A DNA stretch of 64,000 nucleotides from Gelatoporia subvermispora B (taxonomy: Eukaryota; Basidiomycota; Agaricomycetes; Polyporales; Gelatoporiaceae). The stretch is from positions 898,926 to 962,925 of the forward strand of contig KB445796.1 of NCBI GenBank assembly GCA_000320605.2. The letters are read 5' to 3'. The position numbers were made by a program, and so were the translations under genes. The notes beneath the pieces are model-generated. The model made no database searches. It saw only the letters and a program-made list of their open reading frames with translations, and was not told the origin of the DNA. Shown here in pieces: positions 39,101 through 48,719 of this stretch (position 1 is the stretch's first letter; every line of letters starts with the position of its first letter).

Positions 39101-39876
39101 GGTACTGAATCCCGAAGCCCAAAAACGCGCCCAGAGAGAACTAGACAACGTCGTTGGCCCAGGGAGACTACCTGATTTATCAGACTTTCATTCTCTGCCG
39201 TACACCAGAGCATTGATGAAGGAATGCATGAGGTGGCAACAAGTTGTACCACTGAATTTCCCCCGCAGATGCACGTCGGACAACGAGTACAGAGGTTGGC
39301 TGATTCCAGCAGGGGCCCTCGTATTCCAGATTTCCTGGTGAGCCTTCCTCAGTGTTGTCCGTACAGGAGCTTCCTCCCTCACTACGTCATGGACACATGA
39401 TCCAGGTCCATCTTGCACGATCCGGAGACGTTCCCCGACCCGGAGGACTTCAGGCCCGAATGTTGGCTCAAAGATGGTGTCCTAAATCCTGACGTGCTTG
39501 ACCCTGCAGCGGTCATATTTGGTGCTGGAAGAAGGTATGCTTTCTCGTTGACCAGGAGGTTGCTTGAGATCTGATAACCGGAACTGCGTCAGAATCTGTC
39601 CCGGGCGTCATTTCGCAGATATAGCGCTTTCTCTGAGCATTGCTCGCATTCTCCACATCTTCGAGATTACCCCGATCCTCGACGCAGATGGCACTCCGAA
39701 AAAACCCGAAGTAAAGATGACATCGGGCCTCATGTCATGCGTTGACAGCTGCTAAAAGGACACACTGCCTAATTTCGCTTTCACACAGACACCCTGCGCC
39801 CTTCGAATGCGTGATCAAAGCACGAGGCGATTGGGTGGAAGCGCTGGTGGTCAAGGAATATGTCAGAGAGACTTGA
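36159..39876 (+). pseudogene. Cytochrome P450 (P450-6), interrupted and partly degraded
   Basis: The ATG at 36159 opens a normal first exon (MTPNIILTTSLIGILLAFWW, hinge with PLPPGPSPLPLIGNVFDMP). The exon is cut after codon AAC at 36320. The family-typical continuation YPWKVYAKWAKTYG resumes at 37981, so about 1.66 kb is inserted. Downstream exons are largely intact: VVHLQVLGKHIIVLHSL, WREHRRLIHQYMN, YGIHAKDNDDHYVHLI, AAADT on a 14-nt micro-exon at 39001-39014, KECMRWQQ, FGAGRR and ICPGRHFAD. Two further defects are visible. The PERF motif reads RPECW (Arg codon CGT changed to TGT at 39461-39463). The donor before the last exon, expected as GTAAGT after 39736, reads ATGCGT, so translation would stop at TAA 39753-39755 before the HPAPFECVIKAR exon that ends at TGA 39874-39876. 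It is probably a recent pseudogene; if the insertion is spliced out, a protein could still be made. Confidence 0.8.
36321..37980. mobile_element. 1.66-kb insertion inside P450-6 exon 1
   Basis: This is non-P450 DNA between two halves of one exon. It begins GTAACG and ends TTTCACAG, so its edges look like splice donor and acceptor, in phase 0. Inside are several variants of a TTTGTCCGCACCAGGATCC unit (36474-36492, about 37009-37027, about 37096-37114, 37142-37160), plus shorter TTTTACCCGC(A/G)C variants. No transposase or reverse-transcriptase ORF, clear terminal repeats or target-site duplication can be seen. It may be a non-autonomous element or a captured repeat block. Composition shifts from AT-rich (36.55-36.8 kb) to GC-rich (36.97-37.5 kb). 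Confidence 0.55.
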
Positions 39877-40063
39877 GTACTTAGTACTGAGCTAGTTGCC
39901 TCCATCAAATGACATGCTGTACATGCATTACGCCATCCTCATGCGCGGGTGCTTCGAAATCTGGACTGACACGCACACGCACCGTACGGGATCATAGAGA
40001 AGAACCTCTGGATCGGAGTCTCCGCCTTGAGACCCAGTCAAAATCAACATTTAGTAGATCTAG

Positions 40064-40813
40064 NNNNNNNNNNNNNNNNNNNNNNNNNNNNNNNNNNNNN
40101 NNNNNNNNNNNNNNNNNNNNNNNNNNNNNNNNNNNNNNNNNNNNNNNNNNNNNNNNNNNNNNNNNNNNNNNNNNNNNNNNNNNNNNNNNNNNNNNNNNNN
40201 NNNNNNNNNNNNNNNNNNNNNNNNNNNNNNNNNNNNNNNNNNNNNNNNNNNNNNNNNNNNNNNNNNNNNNNNNNNNNNNNNNNNNNNNNNNNNNNNNNNN
40301 NNNNNNNNNNNNNNNNNNNNNNNNNNNNNNNNNNNNNNNNNNNNNNNNNNNNNNNNNNNNNNNNNNNNNNNNNNNNNNNNNNNNNNNNNNNNNNNNNNNN
40401 NNNNNNNNNNNNNNNNNNNNNNNNNNNNNNNNNNNNNNNNNNNNNNNNNNNNNNNNNNNNNNNNNNNNNNNNNNNNNNNNNNNNNNNNNNNNNNNNNNNN
40501 NNNNNNNNNNNNNNNNNNNNNNNNNNNNNNNNNNNNNNNNNNNNNNNNNNNNNNNNNNNNNNNNNNNNNNNNNNNNNNNNNNNNNNNNNNNNNNNNNNNN
40601 NNNNNNNNNNNNNNNNNNNNNNNNNNNNNNNNNNNNNNNNNNNNNNNNNNNNNNNNNNNNNNNNNNNNNNNNNNNNNNNNNNNNNNNNNNNNNNNNNNNN
40701 NNNNNNNNNNNNNNNNNNNNNNNNNNNNNNNNNNNNNNNNNNNNNNNNNNNNNNNNNNNNNNNNNNNNNNNNNNNNNNNNNNNNNNNNNNNNNNNNNNNN
40801 NNNNNNNNNNNNN
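40064..40813. other. Assembly gap (750 N)
   Basis: A run of N of exactly 750 positions. The true length and content are unknown. It lies between the P450-6 remnant and the retrotransposon, so more of the repeat-rich region may be hidden here. Confidence 0.99.
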
Positions 40814-40861
40814 TTGTTGTACACGTGATTACTCTACCCCCGTTCCGCCCTCCTGCCGCAT

Positions 40862-40903
40862 GCTACCCGTCGTTTGCTACCCGTCGTTTGCTACCCGTCG
40901 TTC
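40862..40903 (+). repeat. 14-bp tandem repeat, three copies
   Basis: Three back-to-back units of GCTACCCGTCGTTT (the last with one change) next to the assembly gap. Confidence 0.85.
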
Positions 40904-40954
40904 GCTATCCTGACGCACCATTTCGTACTCTCCATCCATCTGCTTCTGGCTGCT

Positions 40955-41398
40955 TGTAATGGTCGCGGGAGCAGGGCGAGCGTGAGGAAGCTGAATAAGC
41001 GATAAGATAAGATCGCAGGTCGATCGGCATCACTAGTAGGTCTCGCAGAAGAAAGGAGGATGGATTAGAGCGAAGCTAGATAGGATAGAATAGAAGAGTA
41101 ATGTAGCGGATTACTGGTGTTGACTCTGCGAGAATTCGGTGAGGATTCTCGCAGGTTTAAATACATAAAGGTAAATAGGAGACTCGGGAATCACGAGCCA
41201 GGTAAAGTAAGATATAACTAGAATGTCCGTCTCGGGGAAACGAGCACCGGAGATGAGAAAGGAAATCCGTCGAGTATTCGCGTTTGAGCTTGCGGATGTC
41301 GGTGACCTCGGCGCGGAAGACAGTCAGCGCGCGCGGGTGCGAGTCAGCGAAATGACGGGTTGCTTGAATAGGCAATTGTCGAAGGCGTGACCATGACA
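40955..41398 (-). repeat. 3' LTR
   Basis: 444 bp, TG...CA ends. Differs from the other LTR at four positions (GCGATAAG/GCAATAAG, two adjacent bases after CGATCG near 41016, and GCGCGGAAG/GCGCAGAAG). Confidence 0.95.
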
Positions 41399-44300
41399 GT
41401 ATCCCCCCCTCGATGCTCGAGCACCACGAGAGTTCGACCGCCAAGTGGCGGGTCGAAGCGTTGAGGTGGGCGCGCAACGCGGCCAGAGCGCATGGTCGTC
41501 TGCACGGGCGGCGTATATTGAGGCATGCGTGAAGGCGGTGGTGATTCAGAACGTTCCAGCGCCTCGCGTAATGCAATCGCAGGAGCGGGCGAGGTAGCGC
41601 GGTGGCCATCCGGCGGAGCGATGAAGTGAATACGAGGAGAACGTGGCAGGCGAGGGTGGCGGCGATGGAACCGCTCGAGCGTTTCGTCGAGGGCGCGAGG
41701 AATGTCGCTGAGGGATACCCAAGAGCGGTCGGCGATGGAGCCATCGAGCCAATGCACCAGGTAGTCATAGCGTCTTCCGATTTTACGGCAGTCGAGAATC
41801 GTCTCGATTTCAGATGAAGTGTCGTTGACGAGCTCGATGCGTGGAGGTGGAGAACGTGGAGGCACTCGGCAAGGTTCCAGAATTGACGCGTGGAACATGG
41901 GGTGCAGTCGAGACATAGAAGGGGGTAGATCGAGCTCGACGGTGTCGTTCTTGAGGACACGTAATATGGCGTACGGTCCGAGTTTGCGGTAGTCCAACTT
42001 GTCAGATGGTCGAGTCGTCTTGATGTTACGGCGTAAGAGCCATACAAGGTCACCGGGCTGAAACTCGGGTGCTGGCGAGACGTGACAGTTGTAGAAGCGA
42101 GCTTGAGTAGACTGAGCGTCGATGAGATGAGCGCGGAGCTCGGCGTGAATCGTCTCCAGTCGATTAGCGAGATCGGCGGCAGCAGGCACAGAACTGTCTG
42201 AGCGAGCAAGCTCGGGACCGAAGGTCGGGTGGTAACCGAGATTCGCGAAGTATGGAGACGTGCGCGTGGACGAGTTGCTCGCGTTGTTGAACGCGAATTC
42301 CGCGAGTGGTAGGTAGTCCACCCAATCGTCTTGCTGGTAGGAACAGTACGCGTGCAGGTATACTTCGAGTGTCTGGTTAGTGCGCTCGGTCAGACCGTCG
42401 GTCTGAGGATGGTACGCGGTTAAGTGGCGCAGCTCGATGTTCATGAGCTTCGTAAGTTCACGCCAGAAGTTAGAGAAAAACACCGAGCCCCGATCGGAGA
42501 TGATCGAATTGGGCAGTCCGTGGTATCTGAAGATACGGTCGAGGAAAAGCCAGGTGAGGTCGGGGGACGTGATGGTCTCGTTGCATGGAATGAAGTGTGC
42601 GGCGCGTGTCAGCCTGTCGCAAACCACCCAGATGCTGTCGAAACCGTGAGAGAGTGAAAGCTTGACGATAAAGTCCATGGAGAGCGATCGCCATGGGCGG
42701 TCGGGTATGTCGAGCGGGCGGAGGAGGCCGAACGGTTTGTGTTGTGGTGCCTTGATGCGAGCGCACACGTCACAAGACGCGACGTACTGGCGGACGAAAG
42801 TAGTCAGTCCGGGCCAAGAATAGTCGCGCTGGACCAAGTTGAGGGTCCGGGCCCTGCCAGGATGTCCCGCTAAGGAACTATCATGTCGCAGCTTGAGTAC
42901 GTGAGAACGCAGACTGGGTGGCACGTAGAGGAGGTCTCGGTGAAATACGAGATTGTCGACAACACTGAAGTCAGTGTTCCCTGCGAGAATCACTTCGCGC
43001 CATTCCTTGTCGTCCCGGCAGGCGGTTTTGAACTGCTGCAGGAGCTCGGAATTGTCGATGGCGGAAGTGGTGATGTTGCTGACCTTGATAGTGTCGGGTG
43101 TGGAGTCGGAGATTGTACGCGGGCGATGATCTGGCTGTAATCGCTCCAGATGTTCGTGAGATAGAAGCGTCTTGCGTTGTTGAAGAAGCACCTCGTCGCC
43201 ATCTTGGGGGAAATAGTCAGTTCGGCAAGAGGGCGTGTCTGCAAGATTCTTCTTTCCCGGGGCATAGTCGAGCCGGAAGTTGAATTCGGATAAGAACATT
43301 GACCAACGAGCTTGACGTCGGTTGAGAACGCGAGACGTCATGAAATACTCCAAGTTCTTGTGGTCAGAAATGACAGAAACCGGGGAGTCGGTTCCGATGA
43401 GCCATGCGCGCATATCTCGGAAAGACTCAACCACTGTGAGTAGTTCCTTGTCGTAAACTTCGTAGTTGATCTCCGCGGGGGAGAGCTTGCGCGAGAAGTA
43501 GGCGACAGGGTGGAGTAGTCTGAGGTCATCGGGCTGTAGGTGAATACCGGCGATAGCGAAGTCGGATGCGTCGGTAACGAGGGTGGAAGGGCGACTAGGA
43601 TCGAAATGTCGCAGTATGGGAGCCGAGAGAAAGGCGCGCTTGAGGGTCTCGAACGACTCGAGAGCTTCCGGAGTCATTCAGAATTGACGGGTGTCCTTTT
43701 TCGTGAGTACGTTGAGAGCGAGAGCCTTGCGAGCATAGCCTTCGATGAATCGTCGGTAGAAGTTGGTGAACCCAAGGTAAGACTGGATGTCGCGGAGCGA
43801 GCGAGGTACGGGCCAGTCGGAGATGGTCTGGAGTTTCTTCGGGCTCATGCTGATGCCATCGGAACCGACGATGTACCCCAAGTATTCAACTTGAGATATA
43901 TCGAATTCACACTTGTTCACGTTGGCGTATAGTCCAGCGGTGCGTAGGCGAGTGAGGACGTCCTTGACATGATCGTCGTGATCGGCTTGACTCTTCGAGA
44001 ATATCAGGATGTCGTCTAGGTATACGACACAGGTGACGTCGAGCACGTCCCGAAGCGTGTCCTGAATAAATGCCTGGAACGTAGCGGGAGCGTTAGTGAG
44101 ACCGAAAGGCATAACGGTATACTCAAAGAGGCCCAGGTGTGTTCGGAACGCGGTCTTCCACTCGTCGCCCTCCTTGATGCGAATAAGGTTGAATGCGTTC
44201 TTCAGGTCGATAACAGAGAAGTGCTTGCATCCCTCGACGCGGTCGAGCAGGTCGTTGACAAGAGGAAGTGGGTAGCGGTTCTTTTTCGTGATGGAGTTGA

Positions 44301-45720
44301 GGCCGCGATAGTCGACGCAGAGCCGGAGGTCGCCAGTCTTATGTTTGACAAAGAGGATGGGCGACGCTGCAGCGGAGGTGGAACGTCTGATGAAGCCTTT
44401 CTTGAGATTCTTCTCGATATAGTCGAAAAGAGCCGCTCGCTCGGTTTGCGAGAGCGAGTAGATTGGCCCGAAGGGTGGCGTCTTCCCTTCCTCAAGTTCG
44501 ATAGATGCGTCGTAAGGGCGATGTGGCGGCAGCTGATCCACCTCAGTGGGAGAAAATACGTCGGCGAACTCCCGGTATTTCTCCGGGATTGATGTGAGTA
44601 ACTCAGCATCAGGGTCCGAAGGAGGAGGTGGTTCGGGAGGAGGATCGACTGAAGCGGGAATGTTGCCGAGTGAGATGGAGGCGATATTTTCGTCCAGACC
44701 ACAGTTTGGTGTGTACCAGAGTAACGCGGTGTCGCCGTTGCGTGCGAAGCGCGTGAAGCGAGAGGAGTTAATGAAAGAGATGTTGAGTTCAGCCGGCTGA
44801 TCAGGCTTTTGCTGAAAGGGAGGAAACCACGCCGAGAAGAAGCCTTTATGACCAGAGCCAATAAGGGACGGGCTCGAAGAGAGGACCGAAGTGGTCGGTA
44901 GCGCCAAGGAGCTAGTGGGGCGTCCAGGGCGTGCAGCGTGCATGGAATCGTTGCGAGGCGCTGCAGAGCAAGGTGGTACGGAGTTAAGACCGAAGCCTAG
45001 TCCGACACGAGAGGTGGAGACAGCAGCGCACGAGAGCTGCTGTGGGGGGAGACGAGCTAGACCGTAGCCTCGCCCGAAAGCAAATAGTGGAGAGGATGGC
45101 GCGCCGCAACAGGAAAGGGTGAGTTTCCCTCGAGCCCAGTCGATGGACAGGTTGTGGCGCCGAAGCCAATCGAGACCTAGTATCACCGGATAGCGTACAG
45201 CCACCACAGCTAGAGCGATGTGCTCGTCGTGATTCTGAACGCGGAGACAAGAGATAACATCTTGCGTAACCAGACCGGAGGCGATAGGGCGGTCGTCGAC
45301 AGCAGTAATAGGCACTGGAGAGTCCTTCAGTGCACGGGGAAGAGAGTGGCGGGCGGCGAAGCGATCGGAAATGCAAGAGGTGGTCGCGCCAGAGTCGACA
45401 AGAGCATGTGTTCGGATGGGCCTGCGGTTGGGGAACACAAGAGACACAGAAATAAAGAAATGATCTGTATTCTCGGGGGAGTGGTGTACATGCGCAGCCA
45501 GACGGAAAACCGGAACAGTGAAGCTGTTAGGAACGGAAGTCGACACAGATGGGCGCGACACGGGAGTGCGAGGCGTCCTGATCGTAGCCGGGAACTCTAG
45601 GACGAGTGAGGAGTCTCCGGCGTCGCTTTTCCCTGGTTGGTGGAAGATGAACCAGCACGCTTGGCATCGCGAGCCGCCAGGATGGGACAGTTCTTGTGGG
45701 CGCCACCGCAGTACGCGCAC
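41344..45720 (-). pseudogene. pol polyprotein with one in-frame stop
   Basis: Two abutting same-frame ORFs (45720-43678, 680 aa; 43677-41344, 777 aa) are separated by a single TGA at 43680-43678. The first holds an aspartic protease (ALVDSGATTS, about residue 110) and a reverse transcriptase (core VVYLDDILIFSK, about residue 570). The second has RNase H (LVTDASDFAIAGIHL, SDHKNLEYF), an integrase zinc region (H-x-x-x-H...CDVCARIK), the integrase core (MDFIVKLS, ISDRGSVF, AYHPQTDGLTERTNQTLEVY) and a chromodomain (YDYLVHWLDGSIADRSWVSL). The frame differs from gag, and the ORFs overlap by 124 nt, so a ribosomal frameshift is expected. The element copy is probably non-autonomous because of the stop, unless the stop is read through. 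Confidence 0.9.
41399..41412 (-). promoter_or_regulatory. Polypurine tract
   Basis: On the element strand this reads CGAGGGGGGGATAC immediately before the 3' LTR, the expected plus-strand primer site. Confidence 0.8.
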
Positions 45721-46709
45721 AAGTTGTTGTCGCGACGGCGCTGTCGCTCAGCGTCCATAAGGGGGCCGCGGTGGCGTACAGCGTCGATCTCCATAGGAAC
45801 CGGAGCAGACGACGAGGTAGGGGGTGACGAGTGCGTCGTGGAGGGAAGGAACGGGAGTGATAGACGACCCTTGTCCTTGAGGTCCTCAGCGTGCGCGTGG
45901 AGGCGGTTGTCGAATTCGACTGCCATGGTGACGAAGTCGTCGAACTTCGCAGGCGGGCTGACAGTGACGAAGAGTGCCCTGACCTCGGACTTGAGGCCCT
46001 CCTTGAACAGGACGATGCGGATGTGATCTTCCTGCATAGGCAAGTGCGCTAAGATTTCACGGAACTGGGAGGCATACTTCGCAGCGGAAGAGGTCTGCTT
46101 TAATTTGCGAATTTTGCGCATCTGACTGTTGACAAAGTCGGTGTCACCGAAGTGCTTCCGGAAGTCTTTGAGTAGCTCGTCGAAGTCGAGCAAGAGATCC
46201 GGGTTGGTCTTCTGGAGAGCGAAGAACCAAGACTTAGGTGAACCATCCTTGAGCCAGGTACTCAGGTAAAGAGATTTCTCGTATCCTGTCATGATGGAAC
46301 GGCGCTGAAGGTAGAGCGCGTTCTCGAGCTCCGCGAGGAACGGGTCGACAGAAGAGGGTGACCCATCAAAGACACGAGGATCTTTGAAGCGAGGGGGCGG
46401 AGCATTGCTACCAGGAGTAGGCTGGTGATTCCAACCGGGCATGGCCGACGAACCCGGGCCAGAGGGCTTTAGAGCCGAGATCAGCGAGTCAAGGGTGATC
46501 TGAAGGTCGCGCTGATTGTTGGCAAGGGCAGATTGAGCGTCGGCAAGTCCAGCGATAGCCTGAATAGAACGAGCAAGTGCAATGAGTGCAGGGGAGTCAT
46601 CAGAGGCGGTCTGAGAGGAAGGGTCCTGAGTGGGCTGTTCACCCGGAGGCGGAGGAACCCCGGGGCCTTCAGAAAAGTCCCAGGTGGCGAATGGAAGTGA
46701 GGTATCCAT
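45597..46709 (-). CDS. gag protein of the chromovirus
   Basis: 370 aa from the ATG at 46709. After a Pro-rich N-terminus come the gag core (FDELLKDFRKHFGD, AKYASQFREILAHLP, VLFKEGLKSEVRALF) and a C-terminal knuckle-like CAYCGGAHKNC. The knuckle spacing (C-x2-C-x3-H-x2-C) is shorter than the canonical C-x2-C-x4-H-x4-C. The ORF is intact and forms the particle shell that packages element RNA. It overlaps the pol ORF by 124 nt in another frame. Confidence 0.9.
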   Translation of the reverse strand: MDTSLPFATWDFSEGPGVPPPPGEQPTQDPSSQTASDDSPALIALARSIQAIAGLADAQSALANNQRDLQITLDSLISALKPSGPGSSAMPGWNHQPTPGSNAPPPRFKDPRVFDGSPSSVDPFLAELENALYLQRRSIMTGYEKSLYLSTWLKDGSPKSWFFALQKTNPDLLLDFDELLKDFRKHFGDTDFVNSQMRKIRKLKQTSSAAKYASQFREILAHLPMQEDHIRIVLFKEGLKSEVRALFVTVSPPAKFDDFVTMAVEFDNRLHAHAEDLKDKGRLSLPFLPSTTHSSPPTSSSAPVPMEIDAVRHRGPLMDAERQRRRDNNLCAYCGGAHKNCPILAARDAKRAGSSSTNQGKATPETPHSS

Positions 46710-46834
46710 GTGGGAGTTAAGACGGCTGACAGAACCTAAGTAGACGTCGTGAGAGCTCGAATATGGAAGTTTGCCAGATCAGGAAGGGAGTTGCCTAGAA
46801 AAGCAAATCACGTGAACAGATCGACTCGTTTTGG

Positions 46835-46844
46835 GCAGAGTCAA
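46835..46844 (-). promoter_or_regulatory. Primer-binding site, Tf1-like self-priming
   Basis: On the element strand TTGACTCTGC starts two bases after the 5' LTR. Its reverse complement GCAGAGTCAA occurs inside the LTR on the element strand (47021-47012), about 34 nt after a TATTTAAA box (47055-47048), where transcription should start. That arrangement matches self-primed elements such as Tf1, in which the RNA 5' end pairs with the PBS. Confidence 0.65.
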
Positions 46845-46846
46845 AC

Positions 46847-47290
46847 TGTAATGGTCGCGGGAGCAGGGCGAGCGTGAGGAAGCTGAATAAGCAATAAGAT
46901 AAGATCGCAGGTCGATCGTGATCACTAGTAGGTCTCGCAGAAGAAAGGAGGATGGATTAGAGCGAAGCTAGATAGGATAGAATAGAAGAGTAATGTAGCG
47001 GATTACTGGTGTTGACTCTGCGAGAATTCGGTGAGGATTCTCGCAGGTTTAAATACATAAAGGTAAATAGGAGACTCGGGAATCACGAGCCAGGTAAAGT
47101 AAGATATAACTAGAATGTCCGTCTCGGGGAAACGAGCACCGGAGATGAGAAAGGAAATCCGTCGAGTATTCGCGTTTGAGCTTGCGGATGTCGGTGACCT
47201 CGGCGCAGAAGACAGTCAGCGCGCGCGGGTGCGAGTCAGCGAAATGACGGGTTGCTTGAATAGGCAATTGTCGAAGGCGTGACCATGACA
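46847..47290 (-). repeat. 5' LTR
   Basis: 444 bp, TG...CA ends. Contains a TATTTAAA box on the - strand at 47048-47055. Confidence 0.95.
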
Positions 47291-48719
47291 CTGATTGCAT
47301 ATAACAAGTTGTAATCCTAATTGTTGTCTCAGTCAGCGGCCTTATTGATGTTAAATAATGCATATACCTTGCATCCTTGGCGCCGGGTTCAGTGTACCGA
47401 CGCCAATATGGATTGTCTATGTGTTCTGAGGAAGATGTCCTGCTATTGCATGAGAAACATAAGTAAATGTTGTAGAGATAACTCATAGCCCTGAGGCTAC
47501 TGCACATAGACAGCACACAGCTTTAGTGAGGAGGCATATACCAGGGAACATGGGGAATAGGAAGAAGGGGAAGATGTGGGTAGCCACGAGACAGACCTCA
47601 TTTCAAGTGACGACGAGGATGGGGAGGGCATCGGACGTATGAGATCATCGCCAGAACGGGGGACAGAACAGCGCTTATGTAATCCCTCGCAACACAAGTC
47701 GATTTTGCAGTGTCCAGTTCAAAGGCAAATTTGCAATGCGCGCGCGCCACGGACGATGCAGCGCACATGTGCATTGTGCACTGTGCACTGTGCACAGCGC
47801 GTGGTTCTGCGCTGCACAGCGCGCGTCATGTTCGCTCAAGCGCCCATGCACGCGCGTGCTTTGGTCACGCCGTGGGAGTCTCGCACGTTCTGACTCGATT
47901 CTACTCGATTTACCTAGGTGCGTGGGAATTGTCTAGATCTACCTATATCTACCTCGATCTACTAAATGTCGATTTTCACTGGGCTTGAGATCCAGGACGC
48001 CACATGCCGCTGAAGACACGGACAAATTTCGCTGAGTTTAGTGCACGTGACGCAGACACAAATGACTTGCAATTGCGCTGTATACGGAGCCTCAGATCCT
48101 CGTAAGTACTGCTACAATTTAGTTTAGCATACAGTTGATCAGATTTCGGAGAAAGCATGCCAATAGTACTGTGAGCGACGAAGAGAACACGGAGGATGCT
48201 TCTCACTGCCAGTTGCTCTGCGCCTGGCCAGCGAATCCGGAGTTCAAACTCCGCAATACTTCCGACGGCGGCGATCGAACTACTCAACCGCAGTCATCAT
48301 CGCGCTCGAAAGGACACACATTCCGGCGCTGTTGCCTAGTCAGTCATGCCAGCCTCAATCCCTACTGATGCATCCTGGTACAACCTTCCGATAGGGCGTA
48401 CGATGTCGTGGATGATCTTACCGTGAATGCAGACGGTCTTCAGCATGCCTATCCAGACTACATGGCTGTAAACAGCCCAGAAGGACCTTCGATGGCTCTG
48501 ATATTACCTCTTGCAGGCTACAGCATGGCTGATGGTCACGCCCAAATAGTGGAAGATCTGCCTCAAGGCTGTGGATCCGAGAACGCTGTTGCGCGGAAAT
48601 GTCCACCCCTTATCGTCTTGTATTTGGATTTGGCAGGTGTTCCAGCGCTCGTCCCCTGAGTATATGGGCGACTGCGCTCCTCTTGGTCCCTTGTTGACCC
48701 CCTCAACCTCACGCTCAGT
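47291..48719. other. Intergenic between retrotransposon and helicase gene
   Basis: About 1.4 kb without a recognised gene. At 47.73-47.83 kb there is a stretch of short GTGCAC/TGCACTG and GCACAGCGCG repeats. The right end is the helicase promoter. Confidence 0.4.

Larger units (their letters stand above)
40955..47290 (-). mobile_element. Ty3/gypsy chromovirus LTR retrotransposon
   Basis: A complete 6.3-kb element in - orientation: 5' LTR (46847-47290), primer-binding site, gag, pol (protease, reverse transcriptase, RNase H, integrase, chromodomain), polypurine tract and 3' LTR (40955-41398). The LTRs are both 444 bp, begin TGTCAT and end ATTACA on the element strand, and differ at only four positions that I can count. 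The five bases flanking the element are CTGCT on the left and CTGAT on the right, an imperfect target-site duplication. One in-frame stop interrupts pol. The integrase C-terminus has a chromodomain, which places it among the chromoviruses. Confidence 0.95.

Noticed and set aside
39909..40959. Long ORFs through the run of N
   Set aside because: They are artefacts of the assembly gap; N positions hold no stops.
41157..42209. 350-codon - strand ORF overlapping pol in another frame
   Set aside because: It is a shadow of the integrase/chromodomain frame and runs into the LTR. It has Ser/Arg-rich content without a motif.
47049..47516. 155-codon - strand ORF over the right LTR
   Set aside because: Most of it is translated LTR sequence; a matching tail occurs at the left LTR.
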